The notes: generated by a model not told the origin, from the letters alone. Positions 1 through 8,797 are shown, counted from the stretch's first letter. The stretch is 64,000 nt of DNA from an uncultured Caulobacteraceae bacterium (GCA_903923135.1 CAIXWN010000168.1:25951-89950), one strand, 5' to 3'. A program made the numbers and translations.

Positions 1-164
1 ATCAGCGGGCTCAGCACGATGCGTCCCAGCAGCATCAGGCTCAGCACGACGATATTGTTGGCCCATTCCCCCCGCTGAACGGCCGAGGCCGGTCGCAGGC
101 GCTCCAGCAGCAGCAGGGCCGCGACGATCCCCAACTCCAGCGCAATCTTGGGATAGATCGGCAT
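1..164 (-). CDS. Sterol desaturase / fatty acid hydroxylase-like membrane protein, N-terminal fragment
   Basis: The reading frame opens at an ATG whose first base is 164 and runs off the left edge, so only about 54 N-terminal residues are visible. They form a hydrophobic helix (residues 7-19), then an LERLRPA segment, then a second hydrophobic stretch after a WANN turn. This helix-ERLRPA-W(T/A)NN-helix pattern is what I associate with the N-terminus of the sterol desaturase (fatty acid hydroxylase) superfamily. The His-box region that would prove it lies outside the window. A GGGGAC Shine-Dalgarno-like stretch precedes the start. The ICMT-family gene lies 40 bp upstream on the same strand, so the two may be co-transcribed. 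Confidence 0.45.
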   Translation of the reverse strand, partial: MPIYPKIALELGIVAALLLLERLRPASAVQRGEWANNIVVLSLMLLGRIVLSPL

Positions 165-204
165 CACTCGTCCCCGGCCGGACGCCAGGCGTCCGGCGCT
201 TGTC

Positions 205-852
205 TCAGAACAGGCCGGGCGCCAGGCGGAATCGCACCTTGCTCATGTATTCCGCATAGACCGGGTCCCTGGCCAGCACCCGCTCTTCGGCCAGGATGCG
301 GATGACCAGCAGCGCCGTGGCCGCCACATAGACCCCGGCGTTCCACAGCGTCGGGTTGAGCAGCCAGAAGCCCACATAGAACACCACATAGCCCGCATAG
401 ATCGGATGACGGACGAAGTGATAGGCGCCGGTGTGCACCACGCCCCGGTTCGCGGCGGCCAGGCCGAAGCTGCGGGCCAGGATCAGCTTGCCCCAGATCG
501 CGAAGAAGATTCCGGTCAGCATCAGCACCGCACACACCGTCGGCGTGACCAGCGGCGGGCCGCCCGGTCGGGCCAGCATCGGCGCACCGGTGCCGGCCAG
601 GGCGAACAGCCAGTCCATCGGCCGGGTCGACACGTCCATCGATCCGCGCCGGAAGACGATGAACACCACCACCAGGCCTTCGTTGACGATGCCCAGGATG
701 TCCCAGGGCGTATGGGTCAGGGCCATGCCGATACGCAGGGCGAAGCTTGCGAACAGAAGGGCGCTGAACGAGCGCTCGCCTACGTCCATGGCCAGCTTGA
801 GCCGCCGCTCCGCGGCCTCGCTCAGCGGTCGGGCGTCCGCGTCCGATGCCAT
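205..852 (-). CDS. Isoprenylcysteine carboxyl methyltransferase (ICMT) family membrane protein
   Basis: A polytopic membrane protein of about 215 residues. The C-terminal half carries the ICMT/phospholipid methyltransferase signature GAYHFVRHPIYAGY, followed about 40 residues later by an EER-x-L-x-x-DPVYAEY segment. In this family these regions bind S-adenosylmethionine and the lipid substrate. Four to five hydrophobic segments are visible. Bacterial members methylate unknown small or lipid substrates, since bacteria lack prenylated CAAX proteins, so no specific reaction is claimed. The start is ATG at 852; a GTG directly before it (855) is an alternative. The gene is divergent from the CPBP gene at 1101 across a gap containing a perfect inverted repeat. 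Confidence 0.75.
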   Translation of the reverse strand: MASDADARPLSEAAERRLKLAMDVGERSFSALLFASFALRIGMALTHTPWDILGIVNEGLVVVFIVFRRGSMDVSTRPMDWLFALAGTGAPMLARPGGPPLVTPTVCAVLMLTGIFFAIWGKLILARSFGLAAANRGVVHTGAYHFVRHPIYAGYVVFYVGFWLLNPTLWNAGVYVAATALLVIRILAEERVLARDPVYAEYMSKVRFRLAPGLF

Positions 853-963
853 CACAAAGGTCCGCCGTGGTTTGCGCTGCTGGCCAAGCCTCGGTGGCTA
901 CCGGGCGCCGCATCCTTTGGCAAGGTTGTTGCGCCGCCGCCCTCGGACTGTGCCAGCGCCTCT

Positions 964-992
964 TCCGATCTGATTGAACCAATCAGATCGGA
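964..992. promoter_or_regulatory. Perfect 13-bp inverted repeat between divergent genes (candidate operator)
   Basis: Arms 964-976 and 980-992 are perfectly complementary around a 3-nt centre (AAC). The repeat sits in the 248-bp gap between the divergently read ICMT-family and CPBP genes. No T-run follows on either strand, so a terminator is unlikely. A binding site for a dimeric regulator is the simplest reading. The bound protein is unknown. Confidence 0.5.
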
Positions 993-1100
993 TCAGAAAG
1001 GGTCTAAACTTTTGATTCTAGAGAAAAATATCTCCGACCAGATGTTTTCATCCGGCCGGTGTTTGCTCTAGTCTGGCCGCGGTTGCGCCGGCTGGAGCGA

Positions 1101-1976
1101 ATGATGAGCGTCTACGGGGACTACGCGGCGCGCGGCCGCACCGCCTGGTGGCTCTACCCCCTGGCCGTTGTCCTGGCGCTGGGCTTCTCGGCGGCGATTC
1201 TGGTGGTCCTCTTCGTGCCGATGTTCCTGATGCATCTGGTGCCGCCCACCCTGGCCGACGACCTCGTCCGACCCACCCACCCGGTGGTGTTCTTCCTCGG
1301 CACGGGGGCTGAATTCGGCATCGTCCTGCTGGGGTTCATCGGGGCGATCGCCCTGGTCCACGCCAAGCGCTTTGGCGACATCGTCGGCCGCTGGTCCTGG
1401 CGCCTCGCGCTGCTGGGCGCCGGAGTCTGGCTGGCGGTCCAGATGGTCGGCGCGTTCGTCGACTTCGCCCTCTTCCCGCACAGCTTCCGGTTCACCGCCA
1501 CCTCCGGCACCCGCGCCCTGGCGCTGGCGGCTGTCGTCGGCCTGGGCGTGCAGACCTTCGCCGAGGAGTTCGTTTTCCGGGGCTACCTCACCCAGGCCCT
1601 CCTGCTTGCCGTGAAACGGCCGTGGCTGGCCGCGACGATCAGCGGCCTGCTCTTCGGCGCCCTGCACTGGGCCAACGGCCCCGCCCAGGCGGTCAATGCG
1701 GTGTTCGTCGGCATCGCCGCGGCGATCATCGCCATCCGCACCGGCTCCATCGCCTTCACCTTCGGGCTGCACCTGGTCAACAATGTCTTCGGCGCGGTGT
1801 GCGTGGTCTCCAGCGCCGACGTCTTCCACGGCAGCCCCGGCCTGTTCACCCAGACCGCGCCCCAGCTGATCGGCTGGGATGTCGTCTTCGCCGTCGTCGC
1901 CCTGCTGGCGGTGCTGTGGTTCACCAGCCGCCTGGACCCGCCCGGCGGGTCGGCTCCCGGCGGCGACGCGTCATGA
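1101..1976 (+). CDS. CPBP family intramembrane metalloprotease
   Basis: About 291 residues with seven or eight hydrophobic segments. All three CPBP (Abi/Rce1-like) motifs are present: EEFVFRG, then an FGALH motif about 25 residues later, then HLVNN. The Glu pair and the two His residues are the expected metal/catalytic ligands of glutamate-type intramembrane proteases. Bacterial members process membrane peptides or act in self-immunity; the substrate here is unknown. Start chosen at ATG 1101, preceded by GGAG; ATG 1104 is an alternative, and an in-frame ATG at 1059 would add 14 non-conserved residues. The 3' end overlaps the convergent threonine aldolase gene by 6 bp. Confidence 0.8.
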   Translation: MMSVYGDYAARGRTAWWLYPLAVVLALGFSAAILVVLFVPMFLMHLVPPTLADDLVRPTHPVVFFLGTGAEFGIVLLGFIGAIALVHAKRFGDIVGRWSWRLALLGAGVWLAVQMVGAFVDFALFPHSFRFTATSGTRALALAAVVGLGVQTFAEEFVFRGYLTQALLLAVKRPWLAATISGLLFGALHWANGPAQAVNAVFVGIAAAIIAIRTGSIAFTFGLHLVNNVFGAVCVVSSADVFHGSPGLFTQTAPQLIGWDVVFAVVALLAVLWFTSRLDPPGGSAPGGDAS

Positions 1977-2984
1977 CCCGGCGATGCGCTTCAGGTCGCC
2001 GGCCAGTTCGTCCACCGCCTCTGCGGTCGTCGCCCAGGAGCACATGAACCGCACCGAGCCGTCGATGAACCGGTAGACGAACCAGCCCGCCGCCCGCAGG
2101 CGCCCGAGGGCGGCCTCGTCCATGGCCACGAACACGCCGTTGGCTTCCACCGGGTGAGTGACGGGAAAGGGCATGGCGGCGGCCAGGCGGCGGGCCATGG
2201 CGTTGGCGTGCGCCGCCCGCGACGACCATGCGCCGCTTTCCAGCATGCCGATCCACGGCGCCGCCAGGAAGCGGGCCTTGGAGGTCAGCTGACCGCCATG
2301 CTTGAGGCGGGCCCCGAAGCGGCGGCCGAGGGTCCTGTCGATCAGTACGATCGCTTCGGTGGGCGTGGACCCCGCCTTGGTCCCGCCCAGCACCACCACA
2401 TCGACGCCCAGGCGGCCGGGCGCGCGCGGATCGAACCCCGCCGCCACGGCGTTGGCCAGGCGAGCGCCGTCCAGATGCGCCTTCAGGCCCCGCCGTTTCG
2501 CGGGCGTGATCAGGTCCGCCAGGTCCGCCTCGGCGTAGACCCCGCCGAATTCGGTGGCCTGGGTCACCGACAGGGCGGCGGGGGATTGGTGGTGGGCGCT
2601 GTCCTCGCCGGCCAGGACGGCGGCCAGGCCGGCCGGATCGATCTTCCCCGACGGGCCCGCCAGGCCGATGACGCCGAGGCCCGAGCCGAAGAAGCCCGGC
2701 GCGCCCGTCTCGTCCGTGGCGATGTGGCTGTGCTCGTGGCCGATCACCGATTCGTGCGGGGCGGCCAGCGCGGCCAGGGTCAGGGCGTTGGCGGCGGTGC
2801 CGCTGGCGGCGAACCAGATCTCGGCGTCGACGTCCAGCAGGCCACGGATCAGGTTGCCGGCGCGGGCGCTGACGGTGTCGCCGCCGTAGCCGGCCTCAAA
2901 GCCGCCGTTGAAGCGCCCGAGCGCCTCCAGCGCCTCGGGCATGGCGCCGGCCACATTGTCGGAAGCGAAGTCGTAACGGGCCAC
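1971..2984 (-). CDS. ltaE: Low-specificity L-threonine aldolase
   Basis: A PLP-dependent fold-type I enzyme of 337 residues that cleaves L-threonine or allo-threonine to glycine and acetaldehyde in the cytosol. It begins with ARYDFASDN-like residues and contains the family features GGDTVSARA near the N-terminus, an HLDGARLANA motif holding the PLP-contacting Asp/Arg, and GGTKAGS with the Schiff-base lysine. Length matches the family. The start is read as GTG at 2984, because upstream in-frame codons run into the DUF983 gene and are not conserved. The gene follows the DUF983 gene by 5 bp, suggesting a two-gene operon. Confidence 0.85.
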   Translation of the reverse strand: MARYDFASDNVAGAMPEALEALGRFNGGFEAGYGGDTVSARAGNLIRGLLDVDAEIWFAASGTAANALTLAALAAPHESVIGHEHSHIATDETGAPGFFGSGLGVIGLAGPSGKIDPAGLAAVLAGEDSAHHQSPAALSVTQATEFGGVYAEADLADLITPAKRRGLKAHLDGARLANAVAAGFDPRAPGRLGVDVVVLGGTKAGSTPTEAIVLIDRTLGRRFGARLKHGGQLTSKARFLAAPWIGMLESGAWSSRAAHANAMARRLAAAMPFPVTHPVEANGVFVAMDEAALGRLRAAGWFVYRFIDGSVRFMCSWATTAEAVDELAGDLKRIAGS

Positions 2985-2989
2985 GGGGA

Positions 2990-3397
2990 TCAGTCGAGGC
3001 GGTCGGCGGTATGCATCACCGCATCCTCGCGGCGCACCTTCAGGGCGTAGAGCGCCCCGATCACGGCGCCTTTCACCCTTGGCAGTACGGCCATGGTCAG
3101 CAGGGCCAGCGGGATCAGCACGCCGGGCACGATCAGGGCCGCCGGCGCCTTCCAGATGACCGGAAACAGCAGCAGCGGCGCGACCACCACGTGGCCCACG
3201 AGCAGGATGGTGAAATAGGCGGGCCCGTCGTCCGAGGGGTACTGGTCCAGGTCGTGGCCGCATGCCGGGCAGGCCGCCGACACCTTCAGATATTTGTAGA
3301 AGATGCGGCCGCGGCCGCAGCACGGACAGAACCCCTTCAGGCCTCGGGCCATGGCGGGGAGGATCGGCGTGCTGATCGCGGTTTGCATGCGAGGCAT
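2990..3397 (-). CDS. DUF983 family zinc-ribbon/membrane protein
   Basis: About 135 residues. A short cytoplasmic N-terminus carries two CxxC pairs (CPCCGRGRIF and CPACGHDLDQY), which look like a zinc ribbon. They are followed by SDDGPAYFTI and two hydrophobic helices. This arrangement is diagnostic of DUF983, a family of unknown function common in alphaproteobacteria. The start is ATG 3397, with GAGG six bases upstream; ATG 3388 is an alternative. It probably forms an operon with the downstream threonine aldolase gene. Confidence 0.8.
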   Translation of the reverse strand: MPRMQTAISTPILPAMARGLKGFCPCCGRGRIFYKYLKVSAACPACGHDLDQYPSDDGPAYFTILLVGHVVVAPLLLFPVIWKAPAALIVPGVLIPLALLTMAVLPRVKGAVIGALYALKVRREDAVMHTADRLD

Positions 3398-3525
3398 ATG
3401 CAACCTCGCCGGCGGTTTAGAAAGGGCCCGCGCGGTCAAACCGCCGCACTGCCGGTGAAAAGCCCGCCCTGGCTCCGCCTGGACAAGCCCCGGGCGGGGT
3501 GGTTTGGTCGCGTCGGGAGACCGCC

Positions 3526-4884
3526 ATGACCAAGACCCGGATCGACGACTACGCCAGCGCCGGCGCGGGCCAGATGGCCGCCGCCCTCGCCGACCGCACG
3601 GTTGGCGCGGTGGAGCTTTTCGACGCCGCCGTGCAGCGCATCGAGAGTCTCGACGGGCCGATCAACGCCGTGGTCGTGCGGGATTTCGAGCGGGCGCGGC
3701 TGGCCGCCCGCGCCGCCGACGCCGCCCTGGCCCGGGGCGAGCGGCGCCCCCTGCTGGGCGTGCCGATGACGGTGAAGGAGGCCTTCAACGTGGCCGGCCT
3801 GCGCACCACCTGGGGCAGCGAGGCTTTCGGCGAATGGATCGCCCCGGCCGACGCCACCGCCGTTGCGCGGCTGAAGGCCGCCGGCGCGGTCATCCTGGGC
3901 AAGACCAATGTGCCGCCGTTCCTTTCCGACTGGCAGAGCATTAATCCCATCTATGGTCGCACCAGCAATCCCCACGACCTAAGCCGGACGCCGGGCGGAT
4001 CGTCCGGGGGCAGCGCCGCGGCCCTGGCCAGCGGCATGGTCCCCCTCGAGTTCGGCTCGGACATCGGCGGCTCCATCCGCGTGCCGTCGGCATTCTGCGG
4101 CGTCTACGGCCACAAGCCCAGCTACGATCTGGTTCCCCAGCGTGGGCACGCCCCCCCCGGCACGGACGGGGTCGGGCCGGCGTTGAATGTCGTCGGGCCG
4201 ATGGCGCGCAGCGTCGCCGACCTGGCCCTCGCCCTGGAAATTGTCGCCGGTCCGGCCGACGCGGAGGCGACGGGCTATCAGGTGCGGCTGCCGGCGCCGC
4301 GCCACGGCCGTTTGGCCGATTTCCGGGTGCTGATCCTCGCCGAACACCCCCTGGCGGCGGTCGACGGCGAGGTCCGCGCCGCCCTGCACGGCCTCGCCGG
4401 CCGCCTGGAGTCCGCCGGCGCCCGGGTGGATCACGTCAGCGACCTCCTGCCCGATCTGGGCGTGGCGCACGGCGTCTATCTCGCCATCCTGATGACGGTG
4501 ATGTCCCGCGGCGGCCCGCCGCCGCCCGGCGTGATTGACGCCCACGCCTATCTCAACGCGCTCGATGGCCAGCTCGCCATCCGGCGGTTGTGGGCGCGCC
4601 TGTTCGAGGCCTTCGACGTGGTCATCGCCCCCTGCCTGGGCGTGCCGGCGTTCGAGCACAAGGACGGCGACTGGGGCGGCCGGACCCTCATCATCGACGG
4701 CCAGGTGACCCCGTTCGCAAGCCAGCTGGTCTGGCCCGGCATGGCCACCCTGGCCAATCTGCCGGCCACCGCGGTTCCCGTCGGCGCCACGGCTGGCGGC
4801 CTGCCCATCGGCGCCCAGATCATCGGTCCCTATCTGGAAGACCGCACCTGTCTCGCCTTCGCCGGCCTGATCGCCGGGCTCTGA
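3526..4884 (+). CDS. Amidase (amidase-signature family)
   Basis: A 452-residue hydrolase of the amidase-signature family. The Ser-cisSer-Lys triad can be placed: Lys in MTVKEAFNV (about residue 85), the cis-Ser in GGSSGGSAAA and the nucleophile Ser in DIGGSIRVPS. The sequence HKPSY after the signature and the C-terminal GLPIGAQIIGP are also typical. Family members hydrolyse amides to acid plus ammonia. It is not GatA-like enough to claim a Glu-tRNA amidotransferase subunit, and no gatB or gatC is near. The start ATG has a GGGAGA site upstream. The GMC oxidoreductase gene starts 15 bp downstream, so co-transcription is likely. Confidence 0.85.
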   Translation: MTKTRIDDYASAGAGQMAAALADRTVGAVELFDAAVQRIESLDGPINAVVVRDFERARLAARAADAALARGERRPLLGVPMTVKEAFNVAGLRTTWGSEAFGEWIAPADATAVARLKAAGAVILGKTNVPPFLSDWQSINPIYGRTSNPHDLSRTPGGSSGGSAAALASGMVPLEFGSDIGGSIRVPSAFCGVYGHKPSYDLVPQRGHAPPGTDGVGPALNVVGPMARSVADLALALEIVAGPADAEATGYQVRLPAPRHGRLADFRVLILAEHPLAAVDGEVRAALHGLAGRLESAGARVDHVSDLLPDLGVAHGVYLAILMTVMSRGGPPPPGVIDAHAYLNALDGQLAIRRLWARLFEAFDVVIAPCLGVPAFEHKDGDWGGRTLIIDGQVTPFASQLVWPGMATLANLPATAVPVGATAGGLPIGAQIIGPYLEDRTCLAFAGLIAGL

Positions 4885-4899
4885 GCCCGGCGGACCCGG

Positions 4900-6504
4900 A
4901 TGACCGAAACGTACGACTACATCGTCGTGGGCGCGGGCTCGGCCGGCTGTGTCCTGGCCAACCGCCTGACGGCCGACCCGCGCAACCGCGTGCTGGCGCT
5001 CGAGGCCGGCGGCGACGACAACTGGATCTGGTTCCACGTCCCCGTCGGCTATCTGTTCTCGATGGGCAACCCGCGGGCGGACTGGCTCTACCAGACCGAG
5101 CCGATCCCCGGACTGGACGGCCGCCGTCTCAACTATCCGCGCGGCAAGGTGATCGGTGGCTGCTCGGCGATCAACGGCATGATCTATATGCGCGGGCAGG
5201 CGGCCGACTATGACGGCTGGCGACAGCTTGGCCTTTCCGGATGGGGCTGGGACGACATGCTGCCGCTGTTCCTCGCCCAGGAAGATCATATCGACGCCGC
5301 CGGTCCGTTGCACGCCCGCGGCGGCGAGTGGCGGGTCGAGCATCCGCGCATGCGCTGGCAGGTGCTCGACGCCTTCGCCGAGGCGGCCGCCCTTGAGGGC
5401 ATTCCGCAGGTCGCCGATTTCAACGGCGGCGACAACCTGGGTGTCGGCTACTTTCAGGTCAATCAGAAGGCCGGTGTTCGCTGGAGCGCCGCGCGCGGTT
5501 TTCTCAAGCCGGTCCTGCGCCGGCCGAACCTCAAGCTGCTGACCGGCGTCACGGTCACCCGCGTTCTGGTCGAGAACGGGCGCGCCGCAGGCGTGGCCTG
5601 GGAGTCCGGCGGGCGCGCCTTCGAGGCCCGCGCCGCCGGCGAGGTGGTGCTGACGGCCGGCGCGGTCAACACGCCCAAGCTGCTGGAGCTCTCGGGCATC
5701 GGCGATGGCGCGCGCCTGTCGGCTCTGGGCGTCGAGACGGTCAGCCACGCGCCCGGCGTCGGCGAGAACCTGCAGGACCACCTGCAGATCCGTCCCTACT
5801 ACCGGGTCAGCGGCGTGCCCACGCTGAACACGATGTATGGCTCGGTGTGGCGCCGCCCGCTCATGGCGGCTGACTACGCCCTCAGGCGGCGGGGCCCGAT
5901 GTCCATGGCCCCGTCCCAGATGGGCGCCTTCGCCCGCTCGTCGCCCGACCAGGAGACGCCCAACCTGGAATTCCACGTCCAGCCCCTGTCGCTCGACCGT
6001 TTCGGCGAACCCCTGCACAGCTTCGGCGCGATCACCGTGAGCGTCTGCAACCTGCGGCCCAGCAGCCGCGGCTCGATCCACGCCGCCGGACCGGACATCG
6101 CGGCGCCGCCGGCGATCCAGCCTAACTATCTGGCGTCGGTGGAAGACCAGCGGGTCGCGGTGGAGTCCCTGCGTCTGGTTCGCCGCATCATCGCCCGGCC
6201 CCCCCTTCAGCGGTTCTCGCCAGAGGAACACCGGCCGGGAGCCGGGGCCGACTCCGACCGCGATCTGCTGGCCGCCGCGCGGGCCCTCGGGGCGACGATC
6301 TTCCACCCCGTGGGCACGGCGAAAATGGGCCTAGCCTCGGACCCGATGGCGGTGACGGACGAACGCCTGCGGGTGCGGGGCGTGGGCGCCCTGCGGGTCG
6401 CGGACGCCTCGGTGATGCCGCGCATCACCTCGGGCAACACCAATTCTCCCACCATGGTCATCGCCGAGAAGGCGGCCAGGATGATCGCCGAGGATCGACC
6501 CTGA
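4900..6504 (+). CDS. GMC family FAD-dependent oxidoreductase (choline/alcohol dehydrogenase-like)
   Basis: A 534-residue flavoprotein. The N-terminal Rossmann motif VVGAGSAGCVLANRL binds FAD. The GMC signatures are YPRGKVIGGCSAINGMIYMRG, the central GAVNTPKLLELSGIG, and the C-terminal HPVGTAKMG with the catalytic His and a final NTNSPTMVIAEKAA. The family oxidises alcohols (choline, long-chain or polyethylene-glycol alcohols) to aldehydes. Substrate cannot be assigned from sequence. The neighbouring amidase suggests a small catabolic operon, but no transporter or regulator is adjacent to support a specific pathway. Confidence 0.85.
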   Translation: MTETYDYIVVGAGSAGCVLANRLTADPRNRVLALEAGGDDNWIWFHVPVGYLFSMGNPRADWLYQTEPIPGLDGRRLNYPRGKVIGGCSAINGMIYMRGQAADYDGWRQLGLSGWGWDDMLPLFLAQEDHIDAAGPLHARGGEWRVEHPRMRWQVLDAFAEAAALEGIPQVADFNGGDNLGVGYFQVNQKAGVRWSAARGFLKPVLRRPNLKLLTGVTVTRVLVENGRAAGVAWESGGRAFEARAAGEVVLTAGAVNTPKLLELSGIGDGARLSALGVETVSHAPGVGENLQDHLQIRPYYRVSGVPTLNTMYGSVWRRPLMAADYALRRRGPMSMAPSQMGAFARSSPDQETPNLEFHVQPLSLDRFGEPLHSFGAITVSVCNLRPSSRGSIHAAGPDIAAPPAIQPNYLASVEDQRVAVESLRLVRRIIARPPLQRFSPEEHRPGAGADSDRDLLAAARALGATIFHPVGTAKMGLASDPMAVTDERLRVRGVGALRVADASVMPRITSGNTNSPTMVIAEKAARMIAEDRP

Positions 6505-6539
6505 CCGCCGCCAGGCTCAGATTCATCCTGTTTGTCGCC

Positions 6540-7286
6540 GTGGTCCTCGGCGGGCCGGCGGCCTTGATGGCTACGGGCGATCCGCGGCTAGCAGATCTGG
6601 GAAAGCTGGTCATGATCGCCAGTCCGGCCCTGGCGGGCCTGGCGTTGAACCGGGGGGCGCCGGCCAGTGCGAGGCCTAGACGGTGGCTATGGGTAAGCCT
6701 GGCTGCGGCCGTCACCCTTGCGATCGCCATTGGCGCCCTGGCGGCGGCGCTGGCCGTCGGCGCCGCGCGGTTCGGTCCGCCGGTCGGCGGCGGGGGCGCC
6801 GTGGCGGGCCGTGCGGGTTTGTCGCTGGTGACCAGCGTCCTGGAGGAACTGGGCTGGGCGGGCGGCGGCCTGGGTCTGGCGACGGCGGCGCTTGGCCGCC
6901 GTTGGGGCGTCGGCGTTCTTGGGCTGGTTTGGGCGGCGTGGCATCTCGTGCCGACCGTCCTGCGCGTCGGCCTGTTCCCGGAACTGGAGGTCGCGCCGCC
7001 GGCCATGCTCGGAGCCTTCGTGGTCGCCTGCCTGATCTACCGAGAGTTGCTCACCACCCTGCGCGAGTTCGCCGGAACCTGGCTGGCCGCCGCCGCCGGC
7101 CATGCGGCTCCCAATATCCTGTTGGCCGTCCTGCTGGCCGGCGGGCTCGGCGGCTTGGAACGCCCGGGCGTCTGGCCGTTTTTCCCCGCCCCGGGAGGGC
7201 TGGTGTTCCCGGTTCTCGCCCTGGCCGCCCTTATGGCGCTGCGCCGCTGGGGGCCGGCTACAGCGTCTGGCCGTCGTCCAGAGTGA
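6540..7286 (+). CDS. CPBP family membrane protein (divergent)
   Basis: About 248 residues, strongly hydrophobic. Degenerate CPBP motifs can be read: EELGWAGG (motif 1), WAAWHLVP (motif 2) and a HAAPN segment (motif 3). The Glu and His ligands are kept, but the sequence is unlike the first CPBP gene at 1101. The start is uncertain. GTG 6540 has no visible Shine-Dalgarno site. An in-frame CTG at 6501, overlapping the previous stop codon, is preceded by GAGG at a 7-nt spacing and would complete the first membrane helix (RLRFILFVAVV). The 3' end overlaps the convergent SDR gene by 29 bp. Confidence 0.65.
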   Translation: MVLGGPAALMATGDPRLADLGKLVMIASPALAGLALNRGAPASARPRRWLWVSLAAAVTLAIAIGALAAALAVGAARFGPPVGGGGAVAGRAGLSLVTSVLEELGWAGGGLGLATAALGRRWGVGVLGLVWAAWHLVPTVLRVGLFPELEVAPPAMLGAFVVACLIYRELLTTLREFAGTWLAAAAGHAAPNILLAVLLAGGLGGLERPGVWPFFPAPGGLVFPVLALAALMALRRWGPATASGRRPE

Positions 7287-8028
7287 ACACCGAGCCGGTG
7301 ATCGCGCGGGAGGCGTCGGAAGCGAGGTACAGGGCCATGGCGTCGAGGTCCTCCTCGGCCATCAGGCGACGGCGCGGGAAACCGGCCACCTGTTTCTTGC
7401 CGCCCTCCTCACCGAACCAGTCGGCGTTCAGTTCGGTGAGCACATAGCCGGGGCAGATGGTGTTCACATTGATGCCGCGGTTGGCCCATTCCCGGGCCAG
7501 GGATTTGCCCATCATCAGCACGGCGGCCTTGGAGGTGCAGTAGGCGGTCAGTCCGGGCAGCACTTTGAGGGCGCCGATCGACGAGACCAGAATGACCCGG
7601 CCGCGGCCGCTTTCCCGTGAACCGGCGGCCATCATCCGCCGGGCGCCTTCGCGGGCCGTGAGGAAGACGCCGCGCACGTTGATGGCCATCACCTCGTCCC
7701 AGGCCTCGACCGTGATCTCGGCGGCCAGGGCGCGGTTGTTCATGCCGGCATTGGCGACGACCGTGTCGATCTGGCCGAGGGCGGCCTCGGCGGCGTCGAA
7801 GCCGGCGATCACCGACGCTTCGTCGGTGACATCCATGGCTACGGCGCAGGCCGTTCCGCCCGCTGTGGTGATCTCGGCGGCCAGGGCGCCCAGCCGATCC
7901 ACCCGCCGGGCGGCGAGGGCCACCTTCGCGCCGCTGGCGGCCAGAACCCGCGCCATCCGGGCGCCGAGTCCCGAGGAGGCGCCGGTGATCAGGGCCGCGC
8001 GGCCGGTGAGATCGAAGGTCTGGGTCAT
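7258..8028 (-). CDS. SDR family NAD(P)-dependent oxidoreductase
   Basis: A 256-residue classical short-chain dehydrogenase. It shows the TGASSGLGARMA dinucleotide motif near residue 16, NAG in the central sheet, catalytic Ser in LVSSIGAL, YCTSK holding the Tyr and Lys, and a CPGYVLTEL segment after them. The conserved C-terminus ITGSVFTLDDGQTL is also present. It reduces or oxidises an alcohol/ketone pair; the substrate is unknown. It lies 83 bp downstream of cbbY on the same strand, so it could be read from the cbb operon, but nothing links it to carbon fixation. Confidence 0.85.
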   Translation of the reverse strand: MTQTFDLTGRAALITGASSGLGARMARVLAASGAKVALAARRVDRLGALAAEITTAGGTACAVAMDVTDEASVIAGFDAAEAALGQIDTVVANAGMNNRALAAEITVEAWDEVMAINVRGVFLTAREGARRMMAAGSRESGRGRVILVSSIGALKVLPGLTAYCTSKAAVLMMGKSLAREWANRGINVNTICPGYVLTELNADWFGEEGGKKQVAGFPRRRLMAEEDLDAMALYLASDASRAITGSVFTLDDGQTL

Positions 8029-8111
8029 GCGTCGGTCCTGGGCTCGCCCCGGTTCGGCGGGGCTCGGCGACGTGGAATAGTCGGCGCGGCGCGGTTTGCA
8101 ACCCGCCGGTT

Positions 8112-8783
8112 TCAGCTCCACCCAAGCGCGGCGGCGATCCGGTCGGGAGAAGTAACCAGCGTCGCCTCGGAAAAGTCGTCCCCGGCGCTGTACAGGCTCG
8201 GGGTGGCGATGACCGTCAGCTCGGCGCCGCGGGCGGCGCGGACACCGTTCCAGGAGTCCTCGACAGCGATGGCCCGACTTGCCGGCAGGCCCAGTTCCGA
8301 GAGCGCGAGATGATAGACGTCCGGGGCGGGTTTCTTCGCCGGGACGCGGTCTCCGCAGGCGATCGAAACGAACCAGCCCAACGCCTCGGCGCCCAGCACC
8401 GCAGCGATCAGGGCGTCGACGTTGGGGCGGCTGGTGGTGGTGGCGATGGCCAGGGCGACGCCCCGCCGCCGCGCTTCGGCGATCAGTTCGACGATCCCCG
8501 GGCGGAAGTCGATCGTCCCCGGCTTCATCAGCGCGGCGTAGATCTCGGTCTTGCGGCCGTGAAGCTGGCGGACGAACGGATCTTGGGCCGGCCTTCCCGA
8601 AAAGGCGGCGATGCGTTCCTTGCCGCCGGTGACTTTCAGCAGCTCGCCGTAAAGACCCTGGTCCCACCGCCAGTCGAGACCCGCCTCGCCGAACGCCTGG
8701 TTGAAGGCGGCGCGGTGGGCCTCCTCGGTTTCAGCCAGAGTGCCGTCGACATCGAAGATCAGGGCCTCCAGGCGTTCGATCAT
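8112..8783 (-). CDS. cbbY: CbbY, xylulose-1,5-bisphosphate phosphatase (HAD family)
   Basis: About 223 residues, last gene of the cbb operon. HAD motifs are clear: FDVDGTLAETEE with the nucleophile and acid/base Asp, ATTTSRPN with the motif-II Thr, the PAKKPAPDVY lysine region, and VEDSWNGVRAA for magnesium binding. CbbY removes xylulose-1,5-bisphosphate, a misfire product that inhibits red-type RuBisCO, which fits its position after cbbLSX. The start is ATG 8783, 14 bp after the rpe stop; GTG 8789 is an alternative. Confidence 0.9.
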   Translation of the reverse strand: MIERLEALIFDVDGTLAETEEAHRAAFNQAFGEAGLDWRWDQGLYGELLKVTGGKERIAAFSGRPAQDPFVRQLHGRKTEIYAALMKPGTIDFRPGIVELIAEARRRGVALAIATTTSRPNVDALIAAVLGAEALGWFVSIACGDRVPAKKPAPDVYHLALSELGLPASRAIAVEDSWNGVRAARGAELTVIATPSLYSAGDDFSEATLVTSPDRIAAALGWS

Positions 8784-8797
8784 CGTCACGTCCGTCG

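Noticed and set aside
3979..6306. A 775-codon open frame on the minus strand opposite the amidase and GMC genes
   Set aside because: High-GC DNA keeps stop codons out of several frames. The translation is low-complexity, rich in Arg, Gly, Ala and Asp, with no domain, while the plus strand encodes two well-conserved enzymes.
8046..8063. GC-rich hairpin between cbbY and the SDR gene as a terminator of the cbb operon
   Set aside because: The stem is only 6 bp and no T-tract follows on the minus strand.
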